DNA from: Protonemura montana | Taxonomy: Eukaryota > Arthropoda > Insecta > Plecoptera > Nemouridae | Direction of reading: 5' to 3' | DNA: 64,000 nucleotides | Assembly: GCA_947568835.1 (NCBI GenBank) | Contig: OX387605.1 | Coordinates: forward strand, 20,464,418-20,528,417 | In this document: one piece after another, positions 44,902 to 55,945 of the stretch | How the letters are laid out: each line of letters starts with the position of its first letter | How positions within the stretch are numbered: position 1 is the first letter of the stretch | Position numbers and translations under genes: made by a program | Notes under the pieces: model-generated | Databases searched by the model: none | Seen by the model: the letters and a program-made list of their open reading frames with translations, nothing else | Told to the model about the DNA's origin: nothing

Positions 44902-47900
44902 AGGAAGACAAATATCTTCCACAATAATCCACAATAAGGTGTCGGATAAGTTTCTTGATGACAAGTATTTTTGTTTTTAGCAGACGCTAACAAACCAAAG
45001 TTAAGAAGTTAACAAACCGAATTTAAATACAGATTGTTTGTTATATCGCTGAAAGTTACGAGAGCTAAAATTGAATAAGCAAATTTGTCCGACGTCTCGC
45101 CATAGTTTTCGCTCTTCTAGCTGCTGGTTTCTCTTATTCCCTTGCCACGCCGAATTAAGTGTTATGTACCGAGTTCCAGAGAACAGTTCACTGGTTTTTG
45201 TACGCCAATTCAACGGGGACAACCCACCGTGAATGGAGAGAAATTGTATTTGTTTTTATTGCTCAAGTGCAAACGAAGCAAAGTTTCCTGAACAGTTGGC
45301 AGAGTGAAAATTGATACTTTTCCTTGGATTTGATGGCTTACAGAAAAAACTCACCTAGCAAGCACAGGTATAATTAAAGCTTACAAACTGTAAAAATACA
45401 ACAGTTATTAGACAGCTATAAAAAAAGTCAGAATTGTATGATTTGTTTCACTCAACCCATTCGCAATACGAAACCGAACCCTTAACGTAACTTAGTAAGC
45501 AGAGCACGCGGAAATATTGAGAAATTCTCAAAAGCTCCATCGTTTAATTTTGAAACAAGAACACGAAAGCGACCCCTCAAGTTTTGTCCTTTCTCCATTC
45601 CACACTTAACCTTTATTTCCAATTTTCCACTTGCGTCTCGCACGAGTCGAGCAGGCACGCGATGCTTACATTATTTTGTTCAAAAACACAATCTCCAGTT
45701 TAAGGCGTGGTGTGGAACCGACAATTATTTAAATGTACTCTTACCAAAAGTCTCGACTCTCTGCATGAACCGACTCGAATGTAAACGACGTCTAAACAGC
45801 ACGGCAATGTGCTAAAGTTCACTCATTCGAGCAGATATCCGAGGTCTAACTGGATAGAATTGAGGCGAGTCGTTTTAGCCACAAACGAATGCTGATTGCT
45901 CGACTTCGACGGAAACGTCTTTTTATAGATTCGATTCGCGGCTCATAACTCTGATAAAAGCTAGCGACTACTACGAAGATTGTGTCAAATAATTTGCACT
46001 TCCTTCCTTGAATCGAATGACGTAATTGCACACACAATGACACAGATGCGAATGCGCGAACTTGCTCACACCAACGGTCCGTGATGTGTTGTTTACCTCG
46101 ACGCCTATAGCATGACGATTTGAGATAACTCTGTGCTATCTTTAAGATAATAGTTTGATAGCAATGCGTCTTATTGGTTCATTTTCTAAGGTGTTATGAA
46201 ATGTTGATTTTTCTTTGTATATCGACAGAAATTTCGGTGGGCTCGTTTATCACCAAAAACGCACCAAAAGCGAAATTCTAAAATTTGACTGCACGCAATT
46301 GGTGCAACCCCTCAGATTAATTCGCGAGTAAGAGGAAATGTTATAATGGGTTTTATTAATCAAAGGGCGTTCGAAGTCCAATAAGAAAATACCTATTCTC
46401 AAAAATTGCACAAAAACTTGCCAATGGCTACATTATGCTTGTAAACGTCATGCTAAACCAATATATATTTTTTTAATTTAGCTCTAAATATTAAATTGTA
46501 AGAGTGTGCACGTGGTGGTTTATTTTTTCTTTTCTTAGAACCACCAGTAAAATTGTCAATAACACGGTACCCTTTCAACAATAACCTACAAGCTCTCATA
46601 TAGTTAGGTACTACGTTTAGGTTAGGTTAGGTGCCATTTAAACTGGTTGTTCAATATTTTCATCCATAAATACACTATAATTTTGCTTCGTGACACACAA
46701 CCACGTCGAACACCACACGAACGTTAAAAAATCTGTTCTATTTTAACCTGTAAACTAACGAATATCCTCTCCTGTTCCTTGCGAATTACCTGCAGTGGCT
46801 GCATGGCTTGGCACATGGCAACTGCTGACTTGTGATTGACTGCTAGAGGCAGCTAGGCGTCGTATGACAGGTCCACCTGACAGGTCCCACGCTGATACCA
46901 AACCACCGACTCCCTAATCCAATCAGCGGCCGCCGAGTGCTGTCGATGACGCGTGCTGACGTTGTTGATCAGCAATCAGCTGTAGTGTCAGCATTGGCTT
47001 GCATTCGCGATGCATTTTCTGCAAGCATAGAAAGGCAGTCGTCAATAAAATTATCCGTTAATCCCAAAATCCACAGATTTACATTTATTAATTTTAATTA
47101 AATTTGAATGAACGAACAATTTCAACCACTAATGTTAATTAATCCGTCGGATATGTTTTAAAAATGACACTGCCAATGGTAACTAAATTACCAGGATTGT
47201 GGCAGAGAGTGAGTTTAGTTCAGTCAATGCATTTGCAAACAGATATTAATAAACTCGTGAAAACGAGTCGTATAAAGACTGTAAAGACTATAAAACGCAA
47301 TGGGGGACGTCGCTAAAGTAATACACCCTAGTTGAAACAATGGAAATCGTAATTTTGCTCGGTGAATACCATGAAGTGAGTGCGCTGTAGCCGAAAGCAA
47401 AATTGGAACACCTGATCCCATAGATTTTATGAATTACCCTCAGCACTTTTGATATAGGAGAAATAGTGGCGCCGTTGGTTAATACGAAAGCAAATCGCGG
47501 TAATTAACCCCTCGGGATAATAATGTTATTTTATCATTTCCATTGTGTATAATTAAAATCTAAAACAATCTAATGTGGGCCGCGGTGAATACGAGAGCGT
47601 TCAATTGGTCTTATATTAAAGCAAGTTGTGACATACAATTGAGAATGCATATTCACGTACTTGGCGACTTGAAAAGTTCATGTCGAAAAAACGAAATGTA
47701 AGCGAGATTTTTCTTCGGAGTACCAGAATTCTTTCCTCTTCTTCAATCTCTGCACTGACTTTTGAAGCCATAGGGACTTGGCTTTCTGTCAGTTTCGTGA
47801 ACGATGTGTTCACAAAATGTGCTCAAAAAAAACGAACGTTTTTGTGAGCGATGGTTAAATTTTAGAGTCGGAGATCTCGTATATTTGCTAGGATAGTTTT

Positions 47901-48700
47901 ATCTACAGTAAGTTTGCTACAAGACAAACGAGGACAAAAGTCTCCCAAAAGCTAGACCCGTATATTTGGGTTCTTGCGGTTGAAAGAGGGATGTCTCGCG
48001 TTCGGGTTCGATCACGAAATTGGGACAATGCAAAGGAGCGGTCATCATACATGGCATTTGTTTAACTGGACTGGTTATTTTCATTAAATCACATATTATA
48101 AGATCCATGCGTAACTGAAAGTAGGTACTATCATGGCAATATTATTACTCTACCACAAACAACTGCATCAGAGTGCATAGGTTTCATTTCAGTAACATAT
48201 TTGAGGTAAGGTCGTTTAAAAATACGGCTATTTACAAGGCAATACAAAGAAAAAATTATAACAATAAGTACCCATATAGTTGACTTTACAAAAGGGAGAT
48301 TTGTACAAAAAAACAGTACAACGATTGTACTGCTAGTATCAACCATAATATCCGAAATCTCATGGACAGGAAATTGCTTTTCTATATTGGTTCAGTATTA
48401 CTGATAGCAAACATAATTGAGTATAATATTTATTCAGACAGTATTTTTTAAACTAGCCACACCCTCACAGGGGATTCTCAGTGTATGATTTATAGTAACA
48501 CAAGCTTAAACATTGTTCTCGTTCTCTTATCATTGTGTCAACAATTTAAGTCAACTTCCAATGGCTTCTGTTCAGTTTCATGCCGATCACTATGATAATC
48601 CGACGATAAACCCTCTTGGACGCAATGCACAAATTGCAGACCAGATTTCAACACAGTTTAGGTATTAATTAACCATTATTTTTCCCAGCTCTAAAATTGT
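44902..48700. other. Long interval without a gene
   Basis: No protein-like frame. (TTAGG)3, the insect telomere unit, occurs at 46617-46631 but is too short to mean more than chance. A modestly GC-rich patch is at about 46790-47000. Confidence 0.5.
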
Positions 48701-48775
48701 TTGTCAACTTCCTAACAATCCGTTAATTTGTTATTTTCTTGCAAGCAAAGAATAATTTTGTTGTTCGTTAACAGT
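48701..48775 (-). repeat. Dispersed ~90-bp repeat, copy 3 (reverse)
   Basis: The reverse complement contains AACGGATTGTTAGGAAGTTG and GCTTGCAAGAAAATAAC, in the order seen in the other copies. It lies just before a 5S-derived SINE. Confidence 0.4.
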
Positions 48776-48794
48776 CTATTATTTACTTAACGTG

Positions 48795-49240
48795 CCTAAA
48801 TGGTTTGGCGTGTTGGAAACACCGGTTTTCGTGGTATCACTGAAGTTAAGCAACACTGTTCTGAATCAGGTATTGGATGGGTGGCCATCATACACATGAC
48901 CAGTTCTGTTCGGGAGAGAGGTTGGAGGGATGAAAGTTAGTACAGCAACTTCACTCGTCTTGCTTTTCAACCTCTAGTAATCATGGATTTGTGGAGGAAT
49001 CCTGCTGTTCGTGTTGTACTGTCCTTCGGAAGGGACATTAAGCTGGTGGTCCCCTTGGTATTATTCGACAGGAGAACGCTACTTGCCGGCACCGGGTTTC
49101 CTCTCCTCCCTTCTAGGCAAGACTAGGTTCATCATTATCTTCATCATCATAATCCGCTCATTCACCGACGTCAATAGACCAGTGCCAAAGTGCTCGTTGT
49201 TAAAACAGTGCCTCGTTAAAAACAACAAATCAAATCAACT
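48795..49240 (+). repeat. 5S rRNA-derived SINE, full-length
   Basis: Complete head (GGTTTGGCGTGTTGGAAACA, CACTGAAGTTAAGCAACAC, GTATTGGATGGGTGGCCATC), body and tail (AGACCAGTGCCAAAG, AACAGTGCCTCGTTAAAAAC, AAATCAAATCAAC). It is the best copy in the window for defining the family, at about 445 bases. Confidence 0.88.
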
Positions 49241-51826
49241 AAACGTGCCACAGAAAAACTGGAACTTGGCTGCTCAACTTTGGCATCGGTTTTCTACGCT
49301 TAAAAGGCTTTGATGTAAATTGCAAGATCATTTGGATGCATTTTTTAAGCTGATTATTTCTATTTTTGTTAAAAGCCTTTCAGCGGCATTAAAATCGGTT
49401 GCTCATTGGCTTCCAGGGAAATCCACACGCGTCCTAGCTCTCATGTCATGTCCACACTTCTAATTCCCACTCGACAAATTAATTAAAAATGAATTAGCAA
49501 GTTAATTAATAACCAGATGAAACTGCATCTGTTCAAAACGTACAGCTCGCATTGGACGCGAAAAATAACCATTTCAAACATAATGTACGCTAAGTGCCTA
49601 CACTTTCGGGCAGTATGGTGTTCAATACGCCCCCTACATTCCACTGTTACAAACCACCACCGGGAACAACTTGAAAGGGCATTGTTTATGTGCACTACAT
49701 TTCCGCATCACTGGATTATACAGACCACCATAAAAGAGATTTTATTTTTTTCTAAATCAACTACTAACTGCGTTTCAATGGAATTTTGACCATCTATATC
49801 ATGCGATATCACAAAGCACGACACTCTGTACGGTGCATGTCATAATTGGAATTACATTTTTAATTCGTCCGCAGGGATCCACCCGATAAATTCGTGAAGG
49901 GCAATTAAGATAACAATTTACATGGCGGCACTGCGGGAAAACTCGCTGCACTTGGTCTACGTAAACAGATTACGGTTAGGAAGCAAAAATTCAACAACAC
50001 AATTTTTTTTGTAAGTATCTTGTCAGGTTGATGGCTTGGGGATCCCATGACATGCACTGGCTATCCCCTCGGGACCCTACTGATAAGGCAAGTGGGCATG
50101 TTGCTCTTTCGGACTTTTCCCTTAAAAAAAAAAAAAAAAATCCGATGAACCCAACCGACAAAATTATAAATACAAATCACAGAAGCGAGAGAGAATGAGA
50201 AAGAGAGGAGAGAAAGTGAGAGGTTCTTCATGAACCTTTCTCAATTTCTTTTACCAAACTAACAGAGTTAAATATTGAAACAAAAACTTTCTTGTTTTGG
50301 AAATTAGTCTATTTGAGTTCGAAGTACGTGATGTTTTTGAGTTTCGGATTGCGGGAAAGTCGCTTGTGTCAAGCAAAATTAGCGTAAGAAAAGCGACAGG
50401 CTGCCAGGAATACAACCATCTTCACTAAACAACATTCGCGATGGGTTCGGAAACAGGGCACAGGGTTGAAAGCGCCAAGACTTTCTGCAAAACGTCTCAT
50501 TGACGAACTAATGCTATTTGCGTTATACGAAACAGCAAATTTACATACGCATTAATACACCAGGATTACAGAGTTTCCCGAAAATGCTACGGAAATTCGA
50601 AGGCGAAATGCTTTACTAACAAGACCAGTTTATGTTGATTAAAGATGGGCGACCATCCTGTGGTATCACAAATACTGGTAAACTGATATAGACAAAACAG
50701 CACAATCGAATGATAATTAATTAATTAATTAATTTTATTATCATGTGGCAAAACTAGTACAATAATTGATGCTTGCTCAAATATCCGATAAGCGTAGGCA
50801 CTAAAAACAGATTCATTTTCCATTTACCATACTGCTAGCATCTTCCGCTGTGGACCGACCAACCACAAGCACTTTCAGTAATGGAATTTCGATCGAAATT
50901 TAAAACTTCCATGGAAATTTATCCCTGTATACATAATATATTCACGCCGACCACAAAGAGATTATAAATAAATTTCAAGTATCAAACTTTAACCTAATGA
51001 ATTGAATGTATGCGTGTAACTAAACAGACAAAGCTTCATCCACTATCTACTCTCTACATCTGAGTAAAGCAATATAGATGTGGCGGCACAAGTTACGAAC
51101 CAAACTCGAACACCTCTTCTCATTTGCAAGCGAGGCTGCAGCAGGAAATTATCCGTGGACACAAAATAACACTTCATATACCAACTAACGCGACGCTGTT
51201 TGTTACGGCGGCCATTTTGTCGCGGCAGAAAACGAGAAATAACGGTTTACACGGAAATGCCGTGGCCACGTAGCGAAAGGCCAGGGTCATTTTAAACGTA
51301 TCACCATATACATACATTGTGAAACATATGCCTTGCATACAGCCGTTAATTAGGTAGCCGTGTTTAGTGGTGTGAGGCGGTGGTAATGGTCCATCCAATC
51401 CATGAAGTACGTTACCCATTAGGATTTGACTCCTAATTCGGTCGAGTCGACATCAAAGGGTTCTAGGACTTGGCACCTCCATTTTCGAGGATTAATTTCG
51501 ATTGAAATCGCTGTCGCCAGCGTTCTGATTGTAAGTACCTCTACCGGAACGGGAAGGGATGGAATGATTGGAGGGTCGGACATCTGGGATGTATGGGAAG
51601 TTTAAAGTGTGGTTTTGTCTGTGGAATCATATCTACACCGCCGTTATAGGAAGGAGGAAAGTTGAGAAAAATTACTAATTATAGCAGATATTGTGGCTAT
51701 ATATTTTCCTCAACGAAACCGGTAATTTTGTTCTGTTTTACATTTTCTGTCTGAACCGTTTAGATACATTTAAAAAACAATCAAGTCTATTTACGAATTA
51801 AGGACAGGTTTTTCCGTGATCTTTAA
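49241..51826. other. Interval without a gene; possible retrocopy tail
   Basis: A run of 17 A at 50125-50141 ends a GC-richer segment (about 50020-50124) and may be the tail of a retroposed sequence. A (TTAA)n/(AATT)n tract lies near 50720, and a GA-rich tract at 50185-50222. No coding frame was recognised. Confidence 0.45.
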
Positions 51827-51915
51827 CAAGCAAAAAACATCTCTAATTGGCTGTTGCCAAGGAAACAATGGATTAACGGAATGTTAGGTTCTTAACGACC
51901 ACTGAAAAACCGGCC
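51827..51915 (+). repeat. Dispersed ~90-bp repeat, copy 4
   Basis: GCAAAAAACATCTCTAATTGG, TGTTGCCAAGGAAAC, AACGGAATGTTAGGTTCTTA and CACTGAAAAACCGG: the clearest member. In reverse complement it begins CAGTGGTCG, reminiscent of a hAT-type terminus. Confidence 0.55.
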
Positions 51916-53140
51916 ATTAGTTGAAAAACCATGTAAATCGCATGTACAGCTTACAACTTAACAGCACAGAATTCAACAACCTTAGAAGAATCGAACCTTT
52001 CCACTAAGTCCCTTCTCGAAATGAAAGAAATTTTTCACATTTTCTTCTTATTCATCTGGATTACGGTATCAGTCCTGCGAAAATAAAGTTTTCCAAAAAA
52101 AGCTATACCCTCAGCTTCCGGCTGCTTTCACACAGAAATCCTTGAAATTGATGATGTGAAATCACATCACAGGCAACTGGCATTTGGATGATTTTTTTTT
52201 GGAGCGTTCATGCCCTTTGCTCTACCCTATAACCCGTGGCAGGCAAGAAAAGTATTGATATAAAGTATTGTAGCTACCGGATATAAATGAATTCTCGACG
52301 CCTAGATCGACGTCATGTAAATCACACCCAGGTGGCAAATAATATTTTTTAGGTTTGGTTATTAATGTTAAAATCCACGTGACCTTTTCACAGAGACGGA
52401 CATAAAATGTATACGGATTATGCTAGAATATGATTGATCCACTGTACATACCCACTGAATGCAGTGTAGGAATTTTAACGGTTTTTTTTTCCTGCCGGTA
52501 ATTGCATAATGCCGTATACTGAAGGTATACAAAGGTATTTGTAAGGTATTTGTAAACTTATAGGTGTAGCTTTACCAGCACAAAGGAGACAAACTTTTCA
52601 TCAAATTTGCATAACTTTTTCAAACATTTTATTTTCAGATTTTAAACCTTCTCATTTTTAATCTTTTCATTTATAAAAATGACTTATTTCATTCAAAATG
52701 TCATCGATGAAAATTCTACAAAATTAAAACCTATCGCAAGCCACAACGCAGTCATATACTACAGATCAAAGAGGCTGGAACTTTGTTCTTCTGTTTTGCT
52801 GCCCGCAAATGAGGGGACACTCCCAATGCCTTCTGTACTCAATTTTTGTGACAGGGTTAATCACATCTGGTGACTACGCGTCCGTAGCGCCACTTGCACA
52901 AGTAGCCACTAATCGAACCAAACATGATTATTGGAGGGCCGTGTTTTTTAATTGAAGTAGGATTGTTTTTACGTTTGCTTTTTAGAACTGTCATAGTAAG
53001 CAAGTTCCTATTAGTTAAAGAAAATTATTATTATCAAAACTGAATGTAGACTAGTTCTTTTATAAAAGCACTAGCTTTCAGATAACTTCATTATCTGGAA
53101 ATCGATTTCATTAATAGATAGATCAATTCTGAAAGGTAAA
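51916..53140. other. Interval without a gene
   Basis: AT-rich. No coding frame, RNA gene or known repeat was recognised. Confidence 0.45.
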
Positions 53141-53431
53141 ATGACTCGGGAATGTGCAGTTCGAGGCTGTACGACTGGCGTTTGTAATAAAAATGCATTG
53201 TTTCATGTTTCGAAAGTAAATTAAAATTTTAAACATTAATGAAGTGAATTTTAAAATATTTTCCTTGTCGATTTTTCTCGAAAACTGTAGTTCTAGGACA
53301 CAGACAAGTTCTGCTTGTGGCGGAAAGAAGTGCCTGCCAAATGTCAAATTCAGAGAAAATTTTCGAACGACAATATTAACCATTGTCCAAGGATCCGTAG
53401 ACGATCGATGCAGGACTTACTAGACAAATAA
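53141..53431 (+). pseudogene. Possible THAP-like zinc finger fragment in two exons
   Basis: ATG at 53141 opens MTRECAVRGCTTGVCNKNAL, then FHVSK, ending at a GTAAAT donor (exon 53141-53215). A TAG acceptor at 53294-53296 opens a second exon in the same phase, DTDKFCLWRKEVP onward, stopping at 53431: 69 residues in all. The C-x4-C pair, FHVSK and following W/P spacing recall the first half of a THAP DNA-binding domain. The second Cys-His pair is not evident, so this may be a decayed fragment, the start of a longer gene, or chance. Confidence 0.3.
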
Positions 53432-54719
53432 CTACATCCTTATCATTTCTGTGTATTATTTTGAGATAAATAAAATATGCTTCATATACTCAGGTGCCAT
53501 ATTTAAAAAGGACATCGTGTTTTCGCTGTCTTACTTATTCCTAAGCTTAGATAAGTGTAGCAAATTGCAAATAGCTAAATGTGAAATTGATTTTATTAAA
53601 ATTTTGACACCATCCTTGTGAGTTGCAGGTGTAGTTTTCATGTCTATAATTATTGATTGACTAGTGATTACAAAAATTAGATAATTGATATTCGTTTTGC
53701 GAATTATATACGATTTAGTAAGCGATATCGTCCTATGATTAGATAAATAAGAAATTAAATGTACATTCTCATTTCGTTTAAAAAAAAATATTATTAAGTA
53801 CTTTTGATGAGTGGAGTAAATATGCCATCAATAGCTTAAACTGTTCTCTAAGTATTCATTACTTTTTTTACATAACAATATTAAATCCGATCATATTTAT
53901 TTGCCATCTGACATTGACAGCTGTCAGTGGTGGGGTTGGAAATTGGTTATAAAAATTTCCGCAATTTAGCTTCAATTTCTCACTTCTACTGGGCGCTACA
54001 ATCGCACGGTCACGGGATGTTGACATTCAAGGAAAATCGGACACGGAATTTTGGCCGAGTGTCCCCTCTTTTGCGGACAGCAAAAAACAAAGAACGAGGT
54101 TCCAGCCTCAGATTTTCGTTTTTATTTTTGTTGCAAAGCATTGATTGTTGTTCTGAGCCTCAATTCTGTTCCAGGACGTCATTTGGGGAAAGCTTTTGCC
54201 CGGGGGATTTCGAAAGCATGCTCAAAACAATCTCAAAATACTGTGAGACCGGTGACAGGTTCCTCCTGCGTCGTCCAGCGCAAAAAAATAATCTGACCAA
54301 ACAGGAAACGCGTTCAAAACCATTGCCGCTTCTCCTCATGTCGTCTTGGTTGAAATGAGTTTGTAATCTTTATTTAATAAGAAAAAATGAAACATGAAAT
54401 TGAAACTTTATAAAGACTTGGCAGAGCCTTGTAGGCTATAAAAAATTCCTTTGTATTCCGATTTTCCCGACTGTTTTTCATATTTTGTAATTAATTAATT
54501 TTTTTTTTTGGTACCATTGGGTGTCCAGAAAACTTGGTGGGTTTTTACATTTTGGCCCAGTATATGGCCTGTGAATGAATCATTTTGATGAATCATTTTG
54601 TGAAATTATCTGTTGAACAGACACAGTTTCACCATTTTCAAACGTAATAATTTTCAAACTTTATCACAGAGAAAATATTTTTTTTTTTGCGACATATCAA
54701 TTCTTTGTTGGATCAAACT
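53432..54719. other. Interval with one unexplained open frame
   Basis: An uninterrupted 143-codon frame runs 53927-54358, right after a perfect palindrome TGACAGCTGTCA (53915-53926). I recognise no family in it, its composition is not distinctive, and an overlapping frame (54051-54296) is equally open. I do not call it a gene. Confidence 0.35.
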
Positions 54720-54960
54720 CTAACTCCCGTATCTCAGTTGGCCAAGAGAGGACCACACCATCCTGGTTGCACGTCGAACGCTAGCTTAATCACCCTTCCA
54801 GCACAACTACCTTGATTAACGGCTGTCTGCTGGCCGGATATCGGCGAATTATCGTCGTTACACACCCCAAGGCATGGTGTACGTTTGGCGCTCGCCCAAC
54901 CACACCAAACTTCCGTCACCCCCTTCAGGGTAACCCCGGCTAACTATAAAAGAGATCTTG
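54720..54960 (+). repeat. GC-richer insert with tRNA-like box A
   Basis: TCCCGTATCTCAGTTGGCC starts a 240-base, noticeably GC-richer segment in AT-rich surroundings. Its box A is tRNA-like; the box B (GGTTGCACGTCGAAC) is weak. It is probably a tRNA-derived SINE, but I saw no second copy in the window. Confidence 0.4.
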
Positions 54961-55559
54961 ACTAAATTGTAAACCCAGGTTTAGCAGAAATATGCGCAGT
55001 TCCTCTATAATCGCTCTTATTTCTGTATAAGAATATTAGAGGGAAGTGCAGGGAACTTTCTTGTCTTTGTTCAAATTTGGCAAAAGCAAATTCAGGAAAA
55101 TTTGTTTTGTCGGGAAAACAACTGACTAATTTAAGTGAACTTTGCTTAGATTTTTCTTGTGATCCCAAGGGTTTTCGTTTTTTTTTTTTTTTTTACTAAA
55201 CAACGTTCATTGCACATCCTGGTATTTCTTGCAGAACTATAACGTACAACTCATCAAAAGTTTCTATAGCAGAAAAATATGATCGTCAACAAGCTACTAG
55301 AAATACATTCAATACATCCAATTTCAAAACTCACTGAAAACTAGTTATTTGATGAAGTAGTTTTCAATTGGCATAAGAACGATCCCTACACCAATTCGAG
55401 AGAAATTCTAACCTAAATAAAACTCCAGGAAAGTAACAAACAAGCACCTCCTGCAAAGATCGCCTTCCGGCTCGCAATCGATCCCCCAACCACACAACCA
55501 ACAACCCCCTCTAAATTCCCGTCTTACTATCACACCCCACACAACACGCATCTAATCGT

Positions 55560-55945
55560 GAACCATTACACGTTTGCTCGGTGGCCTGCAATTAATAAGA
55601 GACGGCGTCGCGACGCCGGGCGTCGTAATGTGACGCGACGGCTTGGCCTCGAAGCTGCGGTCACAAACCACCCGTCGCAACAACCCATTTCTCATGTCTC
55701 GTTCTCACCGTTGTGCCATGTGGCGTGGTCACCCGATCAGGGGTGGCGGCTGGCCCAAGACGAATTGTGTGTAGCGATTGTCGAAATGTCGGGTGGGTCC
55801 GTTGGGGAGGGAGCTCCGATAAACTCCCTGGACAGGTGTCGGGCTGTCGAACCCCTCTGCCCCTCTCTGCCCACCCGCGACGCCACAGAACGCAACGCCA
55901 CAGAACGCAACGCCACAGTACGAGACGTCGCGTGGAAAGGGTGAG
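55560..55945. other. CpG-rich patch
   Basis: Dense in CG dinucleotides (for example GACGGCGTCGCGACGCCGGG) and ending in a 15-bp tandem repeat (CACAGAACGCAACGC, 55885-55919). An open frame of 128 codons spans it, but its Arg-rich product resembles no family. It could be a promoter or first exon, including that of the upstream-spliced tyramine receptor; this is speculative. Confidence 0.35.

Noticed and set aside
46617-46631. Telomere-like (TTAGG)3
   Set aside because: Only three units in AT-rich DNA with no longer array; chance is sufficient.
55558-55944. 128-codon open frame in the CpG-rich patch
   Set aside because: CpG-rich DNA has few stop codons, the product is low-complexity Arg/Thr-rich, and overlapping frames are equally open.
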